From assembly GCA_951640165.1 (NCBI GenBank), contig OX621257.1, positions 5,219,201-5,283,200 on the forward strand: a stretch of 64,000 bases of DNA, given 5' to 3'. The notes under the pieces are model-generated. The model worked only from the letters and a program-made list of their open reading frames with translations. It had not been told where the DNA came from and did not search any database. The translations under genes were made by a program, and so were the position numbers. This DNA is from Pseudoips prasinana. Taxonomy: Eukaryota; Arthropoda; Insecta; Lepidoptera; Nolidae. Shown here piece after piece: positions 29,620 to 42,231 of the stretch. Every line of letters starts with the position of its first letter. The first letter of the stretch is position 1.

Positions 29620-29850
29620 TTTTATTTTTGGTAAGGTAGGGGGAATGCCTACACATGCCACCTGCAAAAAGTGTCTGTGGGTGGGTATGTCCTACTCGCA
29701 CCGACTAAACCTAACCTGCAGTGGACTTCTCTTGGCGTCTAACGGGAGGAGCCCGGGAGCGCGGGCATGCTGCTCCGGTGCCCCCCTTTTACGCCATGTC
29801 CCAGATGGTCGGGACACGTACCCTGGGAAAGCCATATCTTAGATATCGAA
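29620..29850 (+). repeat. dispersed repeat F in left arm (mirror 41105-41335)
   Basis: 'gaatgcctacacatgccacc' to 'gggacacgtaccctgggaaa'. This is the most complete copy of repeat F in the window. The frame across it has no recognisable domain. Confidence 0.55.
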
Positions 29851-29943
29851 TGTAATACTGTAATAAATGTGCACTGTGTTCTACCACCAGATGTGCAAAT
29901 TTTGTCGTAGGCCATAGGTGTTGGAAAAATATAACATGTTGAT

Positions 29944-30035
29944 GACTTAGTGTTTATGAGGATTTAATTCTGAAAAGATAATACGCTTAACAATATTATT
30001 TTTTCAGAATTAAATCCTCATACTAAACACTAAGT
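29944..30035. repeat. 92-bp hairpin (mirror 40920-41011)
   Basis: 'acttagtgtttatgaggatt' is mirrored by 'aatcctcatactaaacacta' to the right, with a ~12-nt loop. A foldback MITE is likely. Confidence 0.7.
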
Positions 30036-30737
30036 GTTACGAATTATGGCATCAGGAGTTCAGGGGCAAAAGTTGTGGCTTGAATTAAATCCTCTTGTAT
30101 GTTGTTTTTGAGGCAATTTGTATATTTCGTGTAAAAAATTAGAATGACATAACAGAACCGACAATAATGCGCGGGAAGTATTCTTATGTCTACGTTTTCG
30201 AAATTAGACTACTATTTAACTTTTTAAAGATTTAAAAAAATAAGTGTAGCACAGATAACACATAAAATAATACTTTCACAGTTAATCGTTTAAAACAGCG
30301 CCATCTACTGGGTAAAATGCGTTAACACTTAGATCACAAGTTAAAATAGTGTTTAAAACTCAATTGAAAATCGGCGGGTGAATATAGCGGATTATTTCTC
30401 TATATCATTTACCTTCTTGCCTACCTATAGTCGCTAAATCTGCACATCACGGCTCCTAAGGGTTATTTTCATCACATTAATTTATTAGTAATATTTAAGT
30501 GATTTACAACGTACGAATACCGTTAACATGTTGACAAATGTTTTGGAGAAGATCACTAGCTCCTAACCCAGATAGTTACCGGCCCATTACTCACGGAACG
30601 AACAGCTATTCCGGATATTCTATAGTTGTGACATTAACATATAGCGCTTATTATTTGTACTACCTGCTATTTGTAGCAATAAATCACTGTAGTAGTTATT
30701 TTTATTAATTTCTTAAATCTTAATTTGTATACATTTG

Positions 30738-30965
30738 CTGTGTGGTGACGGCATAGAATATCTTCACCCCATCTCATCCCGTGGGGAGCGTAGAAATCGT
30801 CCGGGGGAATCCCTACCAGAGAACGGGCAGCAGCGTTTTTCTGTGAACCATCAAACTGCGATCGCCAACCTGTCTGCAAAGCGTGGTGATTATGGCATTC
30901 TTTGGGGAACTATTTTGTCCAGCAGTGGACGTACTTTGGCTTATATTATCTTGTTGCAGTTTACT
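30738..30965 (+). mobile_element. RTE-derived short element in left arm (mirror 39990-40218)
   Basis: 'gctgtgtggtgacggcatag' to 'gtccagcagtggacgtactt'. Structured like 26812-27068 but shorter in the middle. Confidence 0.75.
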
Positions 30966-31964
30966 ATACAAGGTATACCATAAATAGTAATCGTAACTTA
31001 GGGAGATGATTTGTCGTGAACGTGAACACATGCAAAATACACAAAAATACGACTAACTTCCCATACAAAAATAACGATCAGCTTCATCCACCATTTTGTA
31101 TGGTCAGAATTTTTATTTATTAATTTCAATTTTCAATTTCAATTTATTTATTGCTTTCATGGGTTTTACATAGGTATTTTAGATTATAATACAGTACCAA
31201 ACATGAACCCCGTAAGGGCACTGCAACAATACAATATACTAACAAATATTTTTTTGTCAAAACTTCACATGTTAAACTTAAATTAAAATGAATACAATAA
31301 AATAGCATTGTCAATATCTGTAAAGTGTGCTTTTTATGATTTTTCTTTATTGAATAGGCAGCGATGTAATAGTGTTATTAAAAATATATATTATTATGAA
31401 AGGAATTATTAATTAGGATTTATTTTTTTACTGACCACTATATCTTATTAGTGTTTACATTATTTGTGTCAAAATGTTTTGTTAGTATTTTAACTGGATA
31501 GATTTTATAAATAATTAATAAATTGAATAAATAGTTATTTCATAGTTTTATCATTTAAATACTCATTTATTGAATAATAACTTTTATTTATTACTCACAA
31601 ACGGCAACTTATACTATACAATCAACGAGAAATCAAAATGTACAATTAACACAGCAAGTATAGCGACCCATATAGGTAAGCACCACATCGACAGGAACAT
31701 TAATCATCAAAATTTTAGACTAACAACTAGTCTAAAATTTTGAAATATAATAATAAATAATAATTTAAAAGGGAACTTCTGGGCCCAGTAGTTAACTAGT
31801 TGAAATGTGGATTAAAAATACCGGTATTACTCTTTCCATACTCTGGAAAACATCATCGTACACACGCTAAACATTTCCAGTATAAGCTGATCTCGCGGTT
31901 GGATTACCATACAATGAGAGGTGAGCCTATCTTGGAAATGAATAGCTTGATATGTAATGTCCTC

Positions 31965-32190
31965 CTAGCCGAATTTCGGCCACGGCGGCCAGTCTCAATA
32001 GAGATTAGCCATCTGCGCGGGACGTATTATAGTGCTCAAGTGTGTGCGCAAACACAGGAGCACTTTCTATTCCATCACTCTCATGATCCGAAGGGACGCC
32101 TAGCGACACGACTGGAAAGAGGTCAGGTACAGGACCGACGGCTTTACGTGCTCTCCGAGGCACGGGGGTATAATACCGCCAATCGAGTTG
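31965..32190 (-). repeat. SINE family C body in left arm (mirror 38765-38990)
   Basis: 'cggccacggcggccagtctc' to 'gaggcacgggggtataatac'. The tRNA-like head is missing, replaced by 'atcgagttgagcgaatcaac'. Confidence 0.7.
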
Positions 32191-32384
32191 AGCGAATCAA
32201 CGCTGTGCCCTACCTCTCTTAAAACATCAACATGCAAAATACACAAAAATACGTTTAAATTCCCATACATAGAGAATTGTCTACGAATAAGTAATTTGTG
32301 GAGATGAAATAAACCATTTTTATTATTATTATTTTATTTTTATTTTTTAAGTTTAAATGAATTATTAAAGCCAAATTGTGTAGC

Positions 32385-32640
32385 AGGGCATATTACAAAA
32401 TATCAGATTATTTTAGTGATAAAAGTGCTTGGGATTGAGTTGTTTTGAATCAACACACATGATTGTAATTAATCTTAAGTATATTTTATTTTAAAAAAGG
32501 ATTCCTACTAAGTTTTGTGGCAGTGTTTCTCAGTAGCTGCCACGTCATGCACTGCACGGTAGGGTAAAAAATATGACGATTCCACATAAATGTAAAATTT
32601 TTACGGAATAAAGAATTTTTGACTTTGACTTTGAGTATAC
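32385..32640 (-). repeat. repeat L in left arm (mirror 38330-38590)
   Basis: On the minus strand, 'ttctttattccg' follows a (gtcaaa)n run, and 'ctactgagaaacactgcc' and 'ccaaattgtgtagcagggc'-type ends match 50701-50975. The repeat probably comes from a LINE 3' region. Confidence 0.5.
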
Positions 32641-33206
32641 ATCAATGACGATCAGATTCATCCATAATTTTGTATGGTAAGAATAGGTACGATTGATATT
32701 TTCCAGTTTATGGAAAACTAATACTGGGTTATGGAACACAATTTTTTTTTTATTTTGGTCAGCCTACAATTGTTTACACATTACATTTTCCATTTATTCA
32801 CATTACTGATTCTTCCTTCATAATAATGCAATTTTAAGTAAAACAATTACTTAATGCCACATGCATAAATTATAGGTAAATATGTTATAAATATTTTATG
32901 TGTCTATATATTTTACAGTTTATGTATACATACATAAACTATAAAAATTCAAATTATGGCATAGAAAAAGAAATGAATAATTAATCAATTAACCAATATA
33001 AATTATATCACAACATAAGATGGCATACGATAAATGAAAATAACGGTATAAATTAAATTAGTTTCAATGGAATTAATAAAAAAATATTAATATCATCATA
33101 ATATTTTTTATATAAAAATTAAAAGACATATTATGACTACAAATCAATGCTTCCTGTGTGTTAACATGTCAATTTTTTCCTTATTATTTTCTTATTAGTT
33201 TCAGAC

Positions 33207-33485
33207 ATACATACATACATAGACTCACGCCTGTTTCCCAGAGGGGTAAACAGAGACAACGGATTTCCATTTGTCACGATCTTTGCACACGTCTTTTGCC
33301 TCGATTACTGTCATTATATTCTTCATACATGCTCGCCAGTTTAGGGTACTTCTGACCTGCCCTTGCTTGAGAATGTCTCCGATTTGGTCAGAGAATGTTC
33401 GACGAGGTCTTCCCCTTCCGGTTGTTCCATTCGCACAGGCCAGGTATACTTCTTTAGTCAATCTTCTTTCACTCATCCTTTCTAA
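33207..33485 (-). pseudogene. second RTE-like LINE, C-terminal remnant (left arm)
   Basis: The minus strand reads '[17 protein letters not shown]', '[17 protein letters not shown]', '[18 protein letters not shown]' and '[14 protein letters not shown]', then a stop and a (tatg)n tail. This is the C terminus of an RTE-like reverse transcriptase protein, different from the family at 23111. The upstream part is absent. Confidence 0.68.
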
Positions 33486-33727
33486 ATGGCCAAATCATCT
33501 CAGCATTCCTTTTTCAATCTTTGTGACTACATCTCTTACATCAGTATTTCAAATTCCTTCTCACATAATATACCCCCACCTATTAAAACTGCTAAAACTA
33601 TTAACCCATTCCGGAAACGCTTGCGTCAATTCCTTATAGGTTCGCAGCTAAAGTTTAGTAATATAAACAAAAATAATTCGATTATTTAAATTTTACAATA
33701 AGTTCCAATTTAGCTTCAGTATGTGTA

Positions 33728-33773
<46 letters not shown>

Positions 33774-34255
33774 ATTTATCTTGTATACTTTTATTCGATG
33801 CAATTTATAAGTACAATTGTTAGCCATCGACCGAAGGATATTTGCAATGGGTTACGGTATATTGGCAGCGAATCGGAGCAGTATGATTTTATTTTATGTT
33901 GATTTTATTTAAATTATCGTTTATTTAGATTTTTGTTTCTTTCTTTAAAACCGTATTCTTTTATTTTGAACTATATATATTTTTTAACAAACGTATTGTC
34001 TTATGTCTTACGTATGTAATTTGTGTAGCACATTTGTGACTCACTGTGGCAGGTAGCTGAAAATCAGCGTTACAGCCATATTGTGGTTGTAACATCATGC
34101 TGAGCAGCTAGCCATTTGAGCGCACTAAATCTGTTTTAGTAACAATAATAGAGTATTTTGTACGGTATTTATATTATTTGTCGCCATTGTTACTCTGATT
34201 GTGTCTTTTTATATCTTTATTATGTGTGCTCAATAAATATTTTTTTCTTCTTTCT
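33486..34255 (+). pseudogene. CR1/jockey-like LINE 3' end in left arm
   Basis: 'FSHNIPPPIKTAKTINPF' and 'RKRLRQFLIG' end the coding part, as in the fragment at 5756-6290. A long 3' UTR follows with a (tg)n run at 33732-33770, 'gctgaaaatcagcgttacag' and 'gtgctcaataaatattttt', then (tttc)n. Mirror copy: 36700-37467. A third copy of the UTR is at 41581-42150. Confidence 0.6.
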
Positions 34256-34333
34256 TTCTTTCATATGTTGGGACAACAATACACTGTCATCTAGAGATAC
34301 AACTGATAAACATACTTATATTTTTCTAAATAT

Positions 34334-34395
<62 letters not shown>

Positions 34396-34419
34396 CTAAA
34401 TATATATATATATATATAT

Positions 34420-34888
34420 ATAACGGAGAAACGGGGGTATCGTTGTCTTTAGTCATGATGACGTCAGCAAGACTGACGTCACTAGTATCTGCACGTTGGT
34501 TATCCACTGAAGGTTGTTTACTCATGGCGATAGTAAAACCCGGAATATGTTTCGTGAAGTTTTATTCCACAACAATCTTCGATACAAGGTGATCCGTACG
34601 GTCCGACGGCTCGAGCGAAAGTGATTTGTATTCGACACGTCGGCCGTATTTATACGAAATGTGCGGCGACAAACATGTTACGTATTTTCTTTGTTCGATG
34701 AACGAATGTAAATTAAACTATTGAAATCATCAATTGTACAAATGTTAAGATGGTTTATAAATCGTAACTTGATTTTTAACACTAAATTCATTAAGTTTAA
34801 CTAACTATTTAAGAGTAATTTAAACAAAGACTTAAAACTACTCTTATGACGCATTTGTTTTTAGTTAAGTAATGTTGTTGCGCCGATA
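34420..34888 (-). repeat. 469-bp terminal direct repeat, left copy
   Basis: It runs from 'acggagaaacgggggtatcg' to 'gttgttgcgccgata'. On the minus strand it includes 'tgtggaataaaacttcacg' and the start codons of the small frame. Confidence 0.85.
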
Positions 34889-35112
34889 CGGCCATTCTGA
34901 AAGGCGGTGCGCGCTCTGCACCAGCCTCAGTTCTCATTGTCCTTTTAAATCTGAAACAATAAAGTTTTGCTTTTGAGTTTGGTACCTGTAAGCAACAAAG
35001 TGGCTCATTCCAAGTCACATTACACATGTGTTGGCTTATTATCATTATTTTTGGTTTGTTATTTTTGTAGGTAAAAAAATATTAAGTTCTCGTAGATTTC
35101 TCGTAGATTAAT

Positions 35113-35560
35113 GAAAAAGGAGTGGTGTTATATTGTGCTCTGCAGCTTATTAACACAGTGGTATACAGTTGTTTAATAAAAGGAAATAAGGTTAGGAGGG
35201 TGAGGGTAGATTTAGTTTTTGTAGAGTTCTCGTAGATTTCTCGTAGAGTTCTCGTAGATTTCTCGTAGATTTCTAGTAGATTTAGGAAAAAGGAGTGGTG
35301 TTATATTGTGCTCTGGAGCTTGTTAACATAGTGGCATACAGTAGCGCAATACAAGGAAATAAGGTTAGGAAGGTGAGGGTAGGTATAGTTTTTGTAGAGT
35401 TCTCGTAGATTTCTCGTAGAGTTCTCGTAGATTAAGGGACAAGGAGTTGTGTTATATTGTGCTTTGAGTGGCTGATAACACAGTGGAATACAGAGCCACA
35501 ATACAAGGAAATATTATTAGGAAGGTGCTGTGAACGTAGGTTTATAGTAGTTCTCGTAGA
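35113..35560 (+). repeat. minisatellite, about three units of 150-173 bp
   Basis: Units begin at 35113, 35286 and 35437 with 'gaaaaaggagtggtgttata'-type sequence and include 'caaggaaataaggttagga'. Within each unit the 10-mer 'ttctcgtaga' is itself repeated. Such tandem arrays often sit in untranslated regions of retroelements. Confidence 0.8.
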
Positions 35561-35975
35561 GTTATTTAGAGTTATTGAATTAAGTTACTTGCCCTTTACT
35601 GTGAAGGTTGATGAGGTTTCGTGAGGTTGATGCAATTGGCTTGGTTGGTTCTGCAACAGAATTCCGGTGAGAAGACTATTCGTTTCCCGCCGATACGGTT
35701 AACTGAGCACCAGGTTGTAGAGCATGACGCAGCACAGATTCCTACTGCTGGGTGTTGGTTGGTTTCTGTTTATTAGATGATGAGTTGATGTAGCAGCTTG
35801 GATGCTCGCTTGTTTAATCTTACTACATTCTTCACACGCCTTGTGTGATGTTCCTATCCAGCAATGAATCAGTCACGTTGCTGGTACTGCCTTCCTTGCT
35901 GCTATGGCTAGGACAGTTTTTAGTGGCTCGCAGTGCCGCATCTGGCAGCAAACATCTTGTTAAAGCTGGTCCACG

Positions 35976-36203
35976 TCATTCTACGGTACTGAATAACGCT
36001 TGATTCAATAGCTGCTTCCCAAGTAAGCGCCATTCACTATCTTCGTCATCGAGGGTGTTTTCACGCTGGTCATCTTCTGGGTTGAATCCCACTTCTGATA
36101 ACGGAGAAACGGGGGTATCGTTGTCTTTAGTCATGATGACGTCAGCAAGACTGACGTCACTAGTATCTGCACGTTGGTTATCCACTGAAGGTTGTTTACT
36201 CAT
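35976..36203 (-). CDS. small unknown frame starting in the terminal repeat
   Basis: 75 codons, beginning 'MSKQPSVDNQRADTSDVS' and continuing past the repeat edge with 'SEVGFNPEDDQRENTL' and 'WRLLGKQLLNQALFSTVE'. It is acidic and polar, with no transmembrane segment or known domain. The left repeat copy has the same start but is cut at 'DTPVSPL'. It could be the N terminus of a lost Gag-like protein. I do not recognise it. Confidence 0.35.
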   Translation of the reverse strand: MSKQPSVDNQRADTSDVSLADVIMTKDNDTPVSPLSEVGFNPEDDQRENTLDDEDSEWRLLGKQLLNQALFSTVE

Positions 36204-36561
36204 GGCGATAGTAAAACCCGAAATATGTTTCGTGAAGTTTTATTCCACAACAATCTTCGATACAAGGTGATCCGTACGGTCCGACGGCTCGAGCGAAAGT
36301 GATTTGTACTCGACACGTCGGCCGTATTTATACGAAATGTGCGGCGACAAACATGTTACGTATTTTCTTTGTTCGATGAACGAATGTAAATTAAACTATT
36401 GAAATCATCAATTGTACAAATGTTAAGATGGTTTATAAATCGTAACTTGATTTTTAACACTAAATTCATTAAGTTTAACTAACTATTTAAGAGTAATTTA
36501 AACAAAGACTTAAAACTACTCCTATGACGCATTTGTTTTTAGTTAAGTAATGTTGTTGCGC

Positions 36562-36566
<5 letters not shown>
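36098..36566 (-). repeat. 469-bp terminal direct repeat, right copy
   Basis: Near-identical to 34420-34888. It ends at a TA repeat that begins the right palindrome arm. Confidence 0.85.
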
Positions 36567-36601
<35 letters not shown>

Positions 36602-37160
36602 TTAGAAAAATATAAGTATGTTTATCAGTTGTATCTCTAGATGACAGTGTATTGTTGTCCCAAGATATGAAAGAAAGAAAGAAGAAAAAAATATTTATTG
36701 AGCACACATAATAAAGATATAAAAAGACACAATCAGAGTAACAATGGCGACAAATAATATAAATACCGTACAAAATACTCTATTATTGTTACTAAAACAG
36801 ATTTAGTGCGCTCAAATGGCTAGCTGCTCAGCATGATGTTACAACCACAATATGGCTGTAACGCTGATTTTCAGCTACCTGCCACAGTGAGTCACAAATG
36901 TGCTACACAAATTACATACGTAAGACATAAGACAATACGTTTGTTAAAAAATATATATAGTTCAAAATAAAAGAATACGGTTTTAAAGAAAGAAACAAAA
37001 ATCTAAATAAACGATAATTTAAATAAAATCAACATAAAATAAAATCATACTGCTCCGATTCGCTGCCAATATACCGTAACCCATTGCAAATATCCTTCGG
37101 TCGATGGCTAACAATTGTACTTATAAATTGCATCGAATAAAAGTATACAAGATAAATATA

Positions 37161-37217
<57 letters not shown>

Positions 37218-40200
37218 CACTCACATACACATACTGAAGCTAAATTGGAACTTATTGTAAAATTTAAATAATCGAATTATTTTGGTTTATATTACTAAAC
37301 TTTAGCTGCGAACCTATAAGGAATTGACGCAAGCGTTTCCGGAATGGGTTAATAGTTTTAGCAGTTTTAATAGGTGGGGGTATATTATGTGAGAAGGAAT
37401 TCGAAATACTGATGTAAGAGATGTAGTCACAAAGATTGAAAAAGGAATGCTGAGATGATTTGGCCATTTAGAAAGGATGAGTGAAAGAAGATTGACTAAA
37501 GAAGTATACCTGGCCTGTGTGAATGGAACAACCGGAAGGGGAAGACCTCGTCGAACATTCTCTGACCAAATCGGAGACATTCTCAAGCAAGGGCAGGTCA
37601 GAAGTACCCTAAACCGGCGAGCATGTATGAAGAATATAATGACAGTAATCGAGGCAAAAGACGTGTGCAAAGATCGTGACAAATGGAAATCCGTTGTCTC
37701 TGTTTACCCCTCTGGGAAACAGGCGTGAGTCTATGTATGTCTATGTATGTCTGAAACTAATAAGAAAATAATAAGGAAAAAATTGACATGTTAACACACA
37801 GGAAGCATTGATTTGTAGTCATAATATGTCTTTTAATTTTTATATAAAAAATATTATGATGATATTAATATTTTTTTATTAATTCCATTGAAACTAATTT
37901 AATTTATACCGTTATTTTCATTTATCGTATGCCATCTTATGTTGTGATATAATTTATATTGGTTAATTGATTAATTATTCATTTCTTTTTCTATGCCATA
38001 ATTTGAATTTTTATAGTTTATGTATGTATACATAAACTGTAAAATATATAGACACATAAAATATTTATAACATATTTACCTATAATTTATGCATGTGGCA
38101 TTAAGTAATTGTTTTACTTAAAATTGCATTATTATGAAGGAAGAATCAGTAATGTGAATAAATGGAAAATGTAATGTGTAAACAATTGTAGGCTGACCAA
38201 AATAAAAAAAAAATTGTGTTCCATAACCCAGTATTAGTTTTCCATAAACTGGAAAATATCAATCGTACCTATTCTTACCATACAAAATTATGGATGAATC
38301 TGATCGTCATTGATGTATACTCAAAGTCAAAGTCAAAAATTCTTTATTCCGTAAAAATTTTACATTTATGTGGAATCGTCATATTTTTTACCCTACCGTG
38401 CAGTGCATGACGTGGCAGCTACTGAGAAACACTGCCAGAAAACTTAGTAGGAATCCTTTTTTAAAATAAAATATACTTAAGATTAATTACAATCATGTGT
38501 GTTGATTCAAAACAACTCAATCCCAAGCACTTTTATCACTAAAATAATCTGATATTTTGTAATATGCCCTGCTACACAATTTGGCTTTAATAATTCATTT
38601 AAACTTAAAAAATAAAAATAAAATAATAATAATAAAAATGGTTTATTTCATCTCCACAAATTACTTATTCGTAGACAATTCTCTATGTATGGGAATTTAA
38701 ACGTATTTTTGTGTATTTTGCATGTTGATGTTTTAAGAGAGGTAGGGCACAGCGTTGATTCGCTCAACTCGATTGGCGGTATTATACCCCCGTGCCTCGG
38801 AGAGCACGTAAAGCCGTCGGTCCTGTACCTGACCTCTTTCCAGTCGTGTCGCTAGGCGTCCCTTCGGATCATGAGAGTGATGGAATAGAAAGTGCTCCTG
38901 TGTTTGCGCACACACTTGAGCACTATAATACGTCCCGCGCAGATGGCTAATCTCTATTGAGACTGGCCGCCGTGGCCGAAATTCGGCTAGGAGGACATTA
39001 CATATCAAGCTATTCATTTCCAAGATAGGCTCACCTCTCATTGTATGGTAATCCAACCGCGAGATCAGCTTATACTGGAAATGTTTAGCGTGTGTACGAT
39101 GATGTTTTCCAGAGTATGGAAAGAGTAATACCGGTATTTTTAATCCACATTTCAACTAGTTAACTACTGGGCCCAGAAGTTCCCTTTTAAATTATTATTT
39201 ATTATTATATTTCAAAATTTTAGACTAGTTGTTAGTCTAAAATTTTGATGATTAATGTTCCTGTCGATGTGGTGCTTACCTATATGGGTCGCTATACTTG
39301 CTGTGTTAATTGTACATTTTGATTTCTCGTTGATTGTATAGTATAAGTTGCCGTTTGTGAGTAATAAATAAAAGTTATTATTCAATAAATGAGTATTTAA
39401 ATGATAAAACTATGAAATAACTATTTATTCAATTTATTAATTATTTATAAAATCTATCCAGTTAAAATACTAACAAAACATTTTGACACAAATAATGTAA
39501 ACACTAATAAGATATAGTGGTCAGTAAAAAAATAAATCCTAATTAATAATTCCTTTCATAATAATATATATTTTTAATAACACTATTACATCGCTGCCTA
39601 TTCAATAAAGAAAAATCATAAAAAGCACACTTTACAGATATTGACAATGCTATTTTATTGTATTCATTTTAATTTAAGTTTAACATGTGAAGTTTTGACA
39701 AAAAAATATTTGTTAGTATATTGTATTGTTGCAGTGCCCTTACGGGGTTCATGTTTGGTACTGTATTATAATCTAAAATACCTATGTAAAACCCATGAAA
39801 GCAATAAATAAATTGAAATTGAAAATTGAAATAAATAAATAAAAATTCTGACCATACAAAATGGTGGATGAAGCTGATCGTTATTTTTGTATGGGAAGTT
39901 ATTCGTATTTTTGTGTATTTTGCATGTGTTCACGTTCACGACAAATCATCTCCCTAAGTTACGATTACTATTTATGGTATACCTTGTATAGTAAACTGCA
40001 ACAAGATAATATAAGCCAAAGTACGTCCACTGCTGGACAAAATAGTTCCCCAAAGAATGCCATAATCACCACGCTTTGCAGACAGGTTGGCGATCGCAGT
40101 TTGATGGTTCACAGAAAAACGCTGCTGCCCGTTCTCTGGTAGGGATTCCCCCGGACGATTTCTACGCTCCCCACGGGATGAGATGGGGTGAAGATATTCT

Positions 40201-41573
40201 ATGCCGTCACCACACAGCAAATGTATACAAATTAAGATTTAAGAAATTAATAAAAATAACTACTACAGTGATTTATTGCTACAAATAGCAGGTAGTACAA
40301 ATAATAAGCGCTATATGTTAATGTCACAACTATAGAATATCCGGAATAGCTGTTCGTTCCGTGAGTAATGGGCCGGTAACTATCTGGGTTAGGAGCTAGT
40401 GATCTTCTCCAAAACATTTGTCAACATGTTAACGGTATTCGTACGTTGTAAATCACTTAAATATTACTAATAAATTAATGTGATGAAAATAACCCTTAGG
40501 AGCCGTGATGTGCAGATTTAGCGACTATAGGTAGGCAAGAAGGTAAATGATATAGAGAAATAATCCGCTATATTCACCCGCCGATTTTCAATTGAGTTTT
40601 AAACACTATTTTAACTTGTGATCTAAGTGTTAACGCATTTTACCCAGTAGATGGCGCTGTTTTAAACGATTAACTGTGAAAGTATTATTTTATGTGTTAT
40701 CTGTGCTACACTTATTTTTTTAAATCTTTAAAAAGTTAAATAGTAGTCTAATTTCGAAAACGTAGACATAAGAATACTTCCCGCGCATTATTGTCGGTTC
40801 TGTTATGTCATTCTAATTTTTTACACGAAATATACAAATTGCCTCAAAAACAACATACAAGAGGATTTAATTCAAGCCACAACTTTTGCCCCTGAACTCC
40901 TGATGCCATAATTCGTAACACTTAGTGTTTAGTATGAGGATTTAATTCTGAAAAAATAATATTGTTAAGCGTATTATCTTTTCAGAATTAAATCCTCATA
41001 AACAGTAAGTCATCAACATGTTATATTTTTCCAACACCTATGGCCTACGACAAAATTTGCACATCTGGTGGTAGAACACAGTGCACATTTATTACAGTAT
41101 TACATTCGATATCTAAGATATGGCTTTCCCAGGGTACGTGTCCCGACCATCTGGGACATGGCGTAAAAGGGGGGCACCGGAGCAGCATGCCCGCGCTCCC
41201 GGGCTCCTCCCGTTAGACGCCAAGAGAAGTCCACTGCAGGTTAGGTTTAGTCGGTGCGAGTAGGACATACCCACCCACAGACACTTTTTGCAGGTGGCAT
41301 GTGTAGGCATTCCCCCTACCTTACCAAAAATAAAAAAAAGATATGACTTAATGACTGTTACCTACGACCGGGACCGAGGCGACGGCTTATCATGCCTTCC
41401 GAACACAGAGACGCTTGGAAATTACACTACTTGAACGGTCACCCATCTTTGGACTGACCGCGAGCGAAACCGAAACCGTTTACCTCTTATAAGGACTATT
41501 ACAAACAAATTAGTCGAGATAGCCTAGTGGGTAGACCGTTGGATGTTGGAGTCAGTGGTCTCCAGTTCAAACC
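36567..41573 (-). repeat. right arm of ~12-kb palindrome
   Basis: Reverse complement of 29382-34419. Features mirrored inside it are the LINE 3' end (36700-37467), RTE-like C terminus (37468-37746), repeat L (38330-38590), SINE C (38765-38990), short RTE element (39990-40218), hairpin (40920-41011), repeat F (41105-41335) and family D (41350-41500). Some sites differ from the left arm. Examples are an extra T in the TG run and 'tatcttggg' for 'tatgttggg'. Confidence 0.95.
37468..37746 (+). pseudogene. second RTE-like LINE, C-terminal remnant (right arm)
   Basis: Mirror of 33207-33485, with '[16 protein letters not shown]' and '[13 protein letters not shown]' differing by single residues from the left copy. 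Confidence 0.68.
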
Positions 41574-41580
41574 TTCAGTC

Positions 41581-41617
41581 TAAGTTCCAATTTAGCTTCA
41601 GTATGTGTATGTGAGTG

Positions 41618-41672
<55 letters not shown>

Positions 41673-42231
41673 TATATTTATCTTGTATACTTTTATTCGA
41701 TGCAATTTATAAGTACAATTGTTAGCCATCGACCGAAGGATATTTGCAATGGGTTACGGTATATTGGCAGCGAATCGGAGCAGTATGATTTTATTTTATG
41801 TTGATTTTATTTAAATTATCGTTTATTTAGATTTTTGTTTCTTTCTTTAAAACCGTATTCTTTTATTTTGAACTATATATATTTTTTAACAAACGTATTG
41901 TCTTATGTCTTACGTATGTAATTTGTGTAGCACATTTGTGACTCACTGTGGCAGGTAGCTGAAAATCAGCGTTACAGCCATATTGTGGTTGTAACATCAT
42001 GCTGAGCAGCTAGCCATTTGAGCGCACTAAATCTGTTTTAGTAACAATAATAGAGTATTTTGTACGGTATTTATATTATTTGTCGCCATTGTTACTCTGA
42101 TTGTGTCTTTTTATATCTTTATTATGTGTGCTCAATAAATATTTTTTTCTTCTTTCTTTCTTTCATATCTTGGGACAACAATACACTGTCATCTAGAGAT
42201 ACAACTGATAAACATACTTATATTTTTCTAA

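Larger units (their letters stand above)
29382..34419 (+). repeat. left arm of ~12-kb palindrome
   Basis: Read forward, this 5.04-kb arm is the reverse complement of 36567-41573. Paired positions add up to 70955 from the outer edge to about 33000 and to 70953 near 33300-33500, so there are almost no indels over 4 kb. The sum falls to about 70931 by 34158, mainly through the TG repeat. Substitutions are rare. The arm holds SINE, RTE and LINE remnants but no complete gene. The inner end is a TA repeat. Confidence 0.95.
34420..36566 (-). mobile_element. palindrome spacer with 469-bp direct terminal repeats
   Basis: The spacer starts and ends with the same sequence in the same orientation (34420-34888 and 36098-36566, about three differences seen). 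TA repeats lie outside both. This looks like an LTR-type or other terminal-direct-repeat element, read on the minus strand. Its ends are not TG...CA, and its only frame starts inside the terminal repeat. No reverse transcriptase, integrase or transposase is present. Confidence 0.5.

Noticed and set aside
31800..32222. 140-codon frame (mirrored at 38733-39155)
   Set aside because: It runs across a SINE C body. The same translation appears at other SINE C copies, so it is not a gene.
37029..37220. Cysteine/valine-rich reading frames over TG repeats (also 41619-41804) and IYIY-rich frames over TA repeats (34158-34592, 36543-36773, 42060-42287)
   Set aside because: These are translations of microsatellites, not proteins.
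29382..41573. Idea that the palindrome is a Polinton/Maverick or other large TIR transposon
   Set aside because: No DNA polymerase B, integrase, packaging ATPase or capsid frame is present. The arms contain ordinary SINE and LINE debris, and no target duplication is seen at the outer edges.
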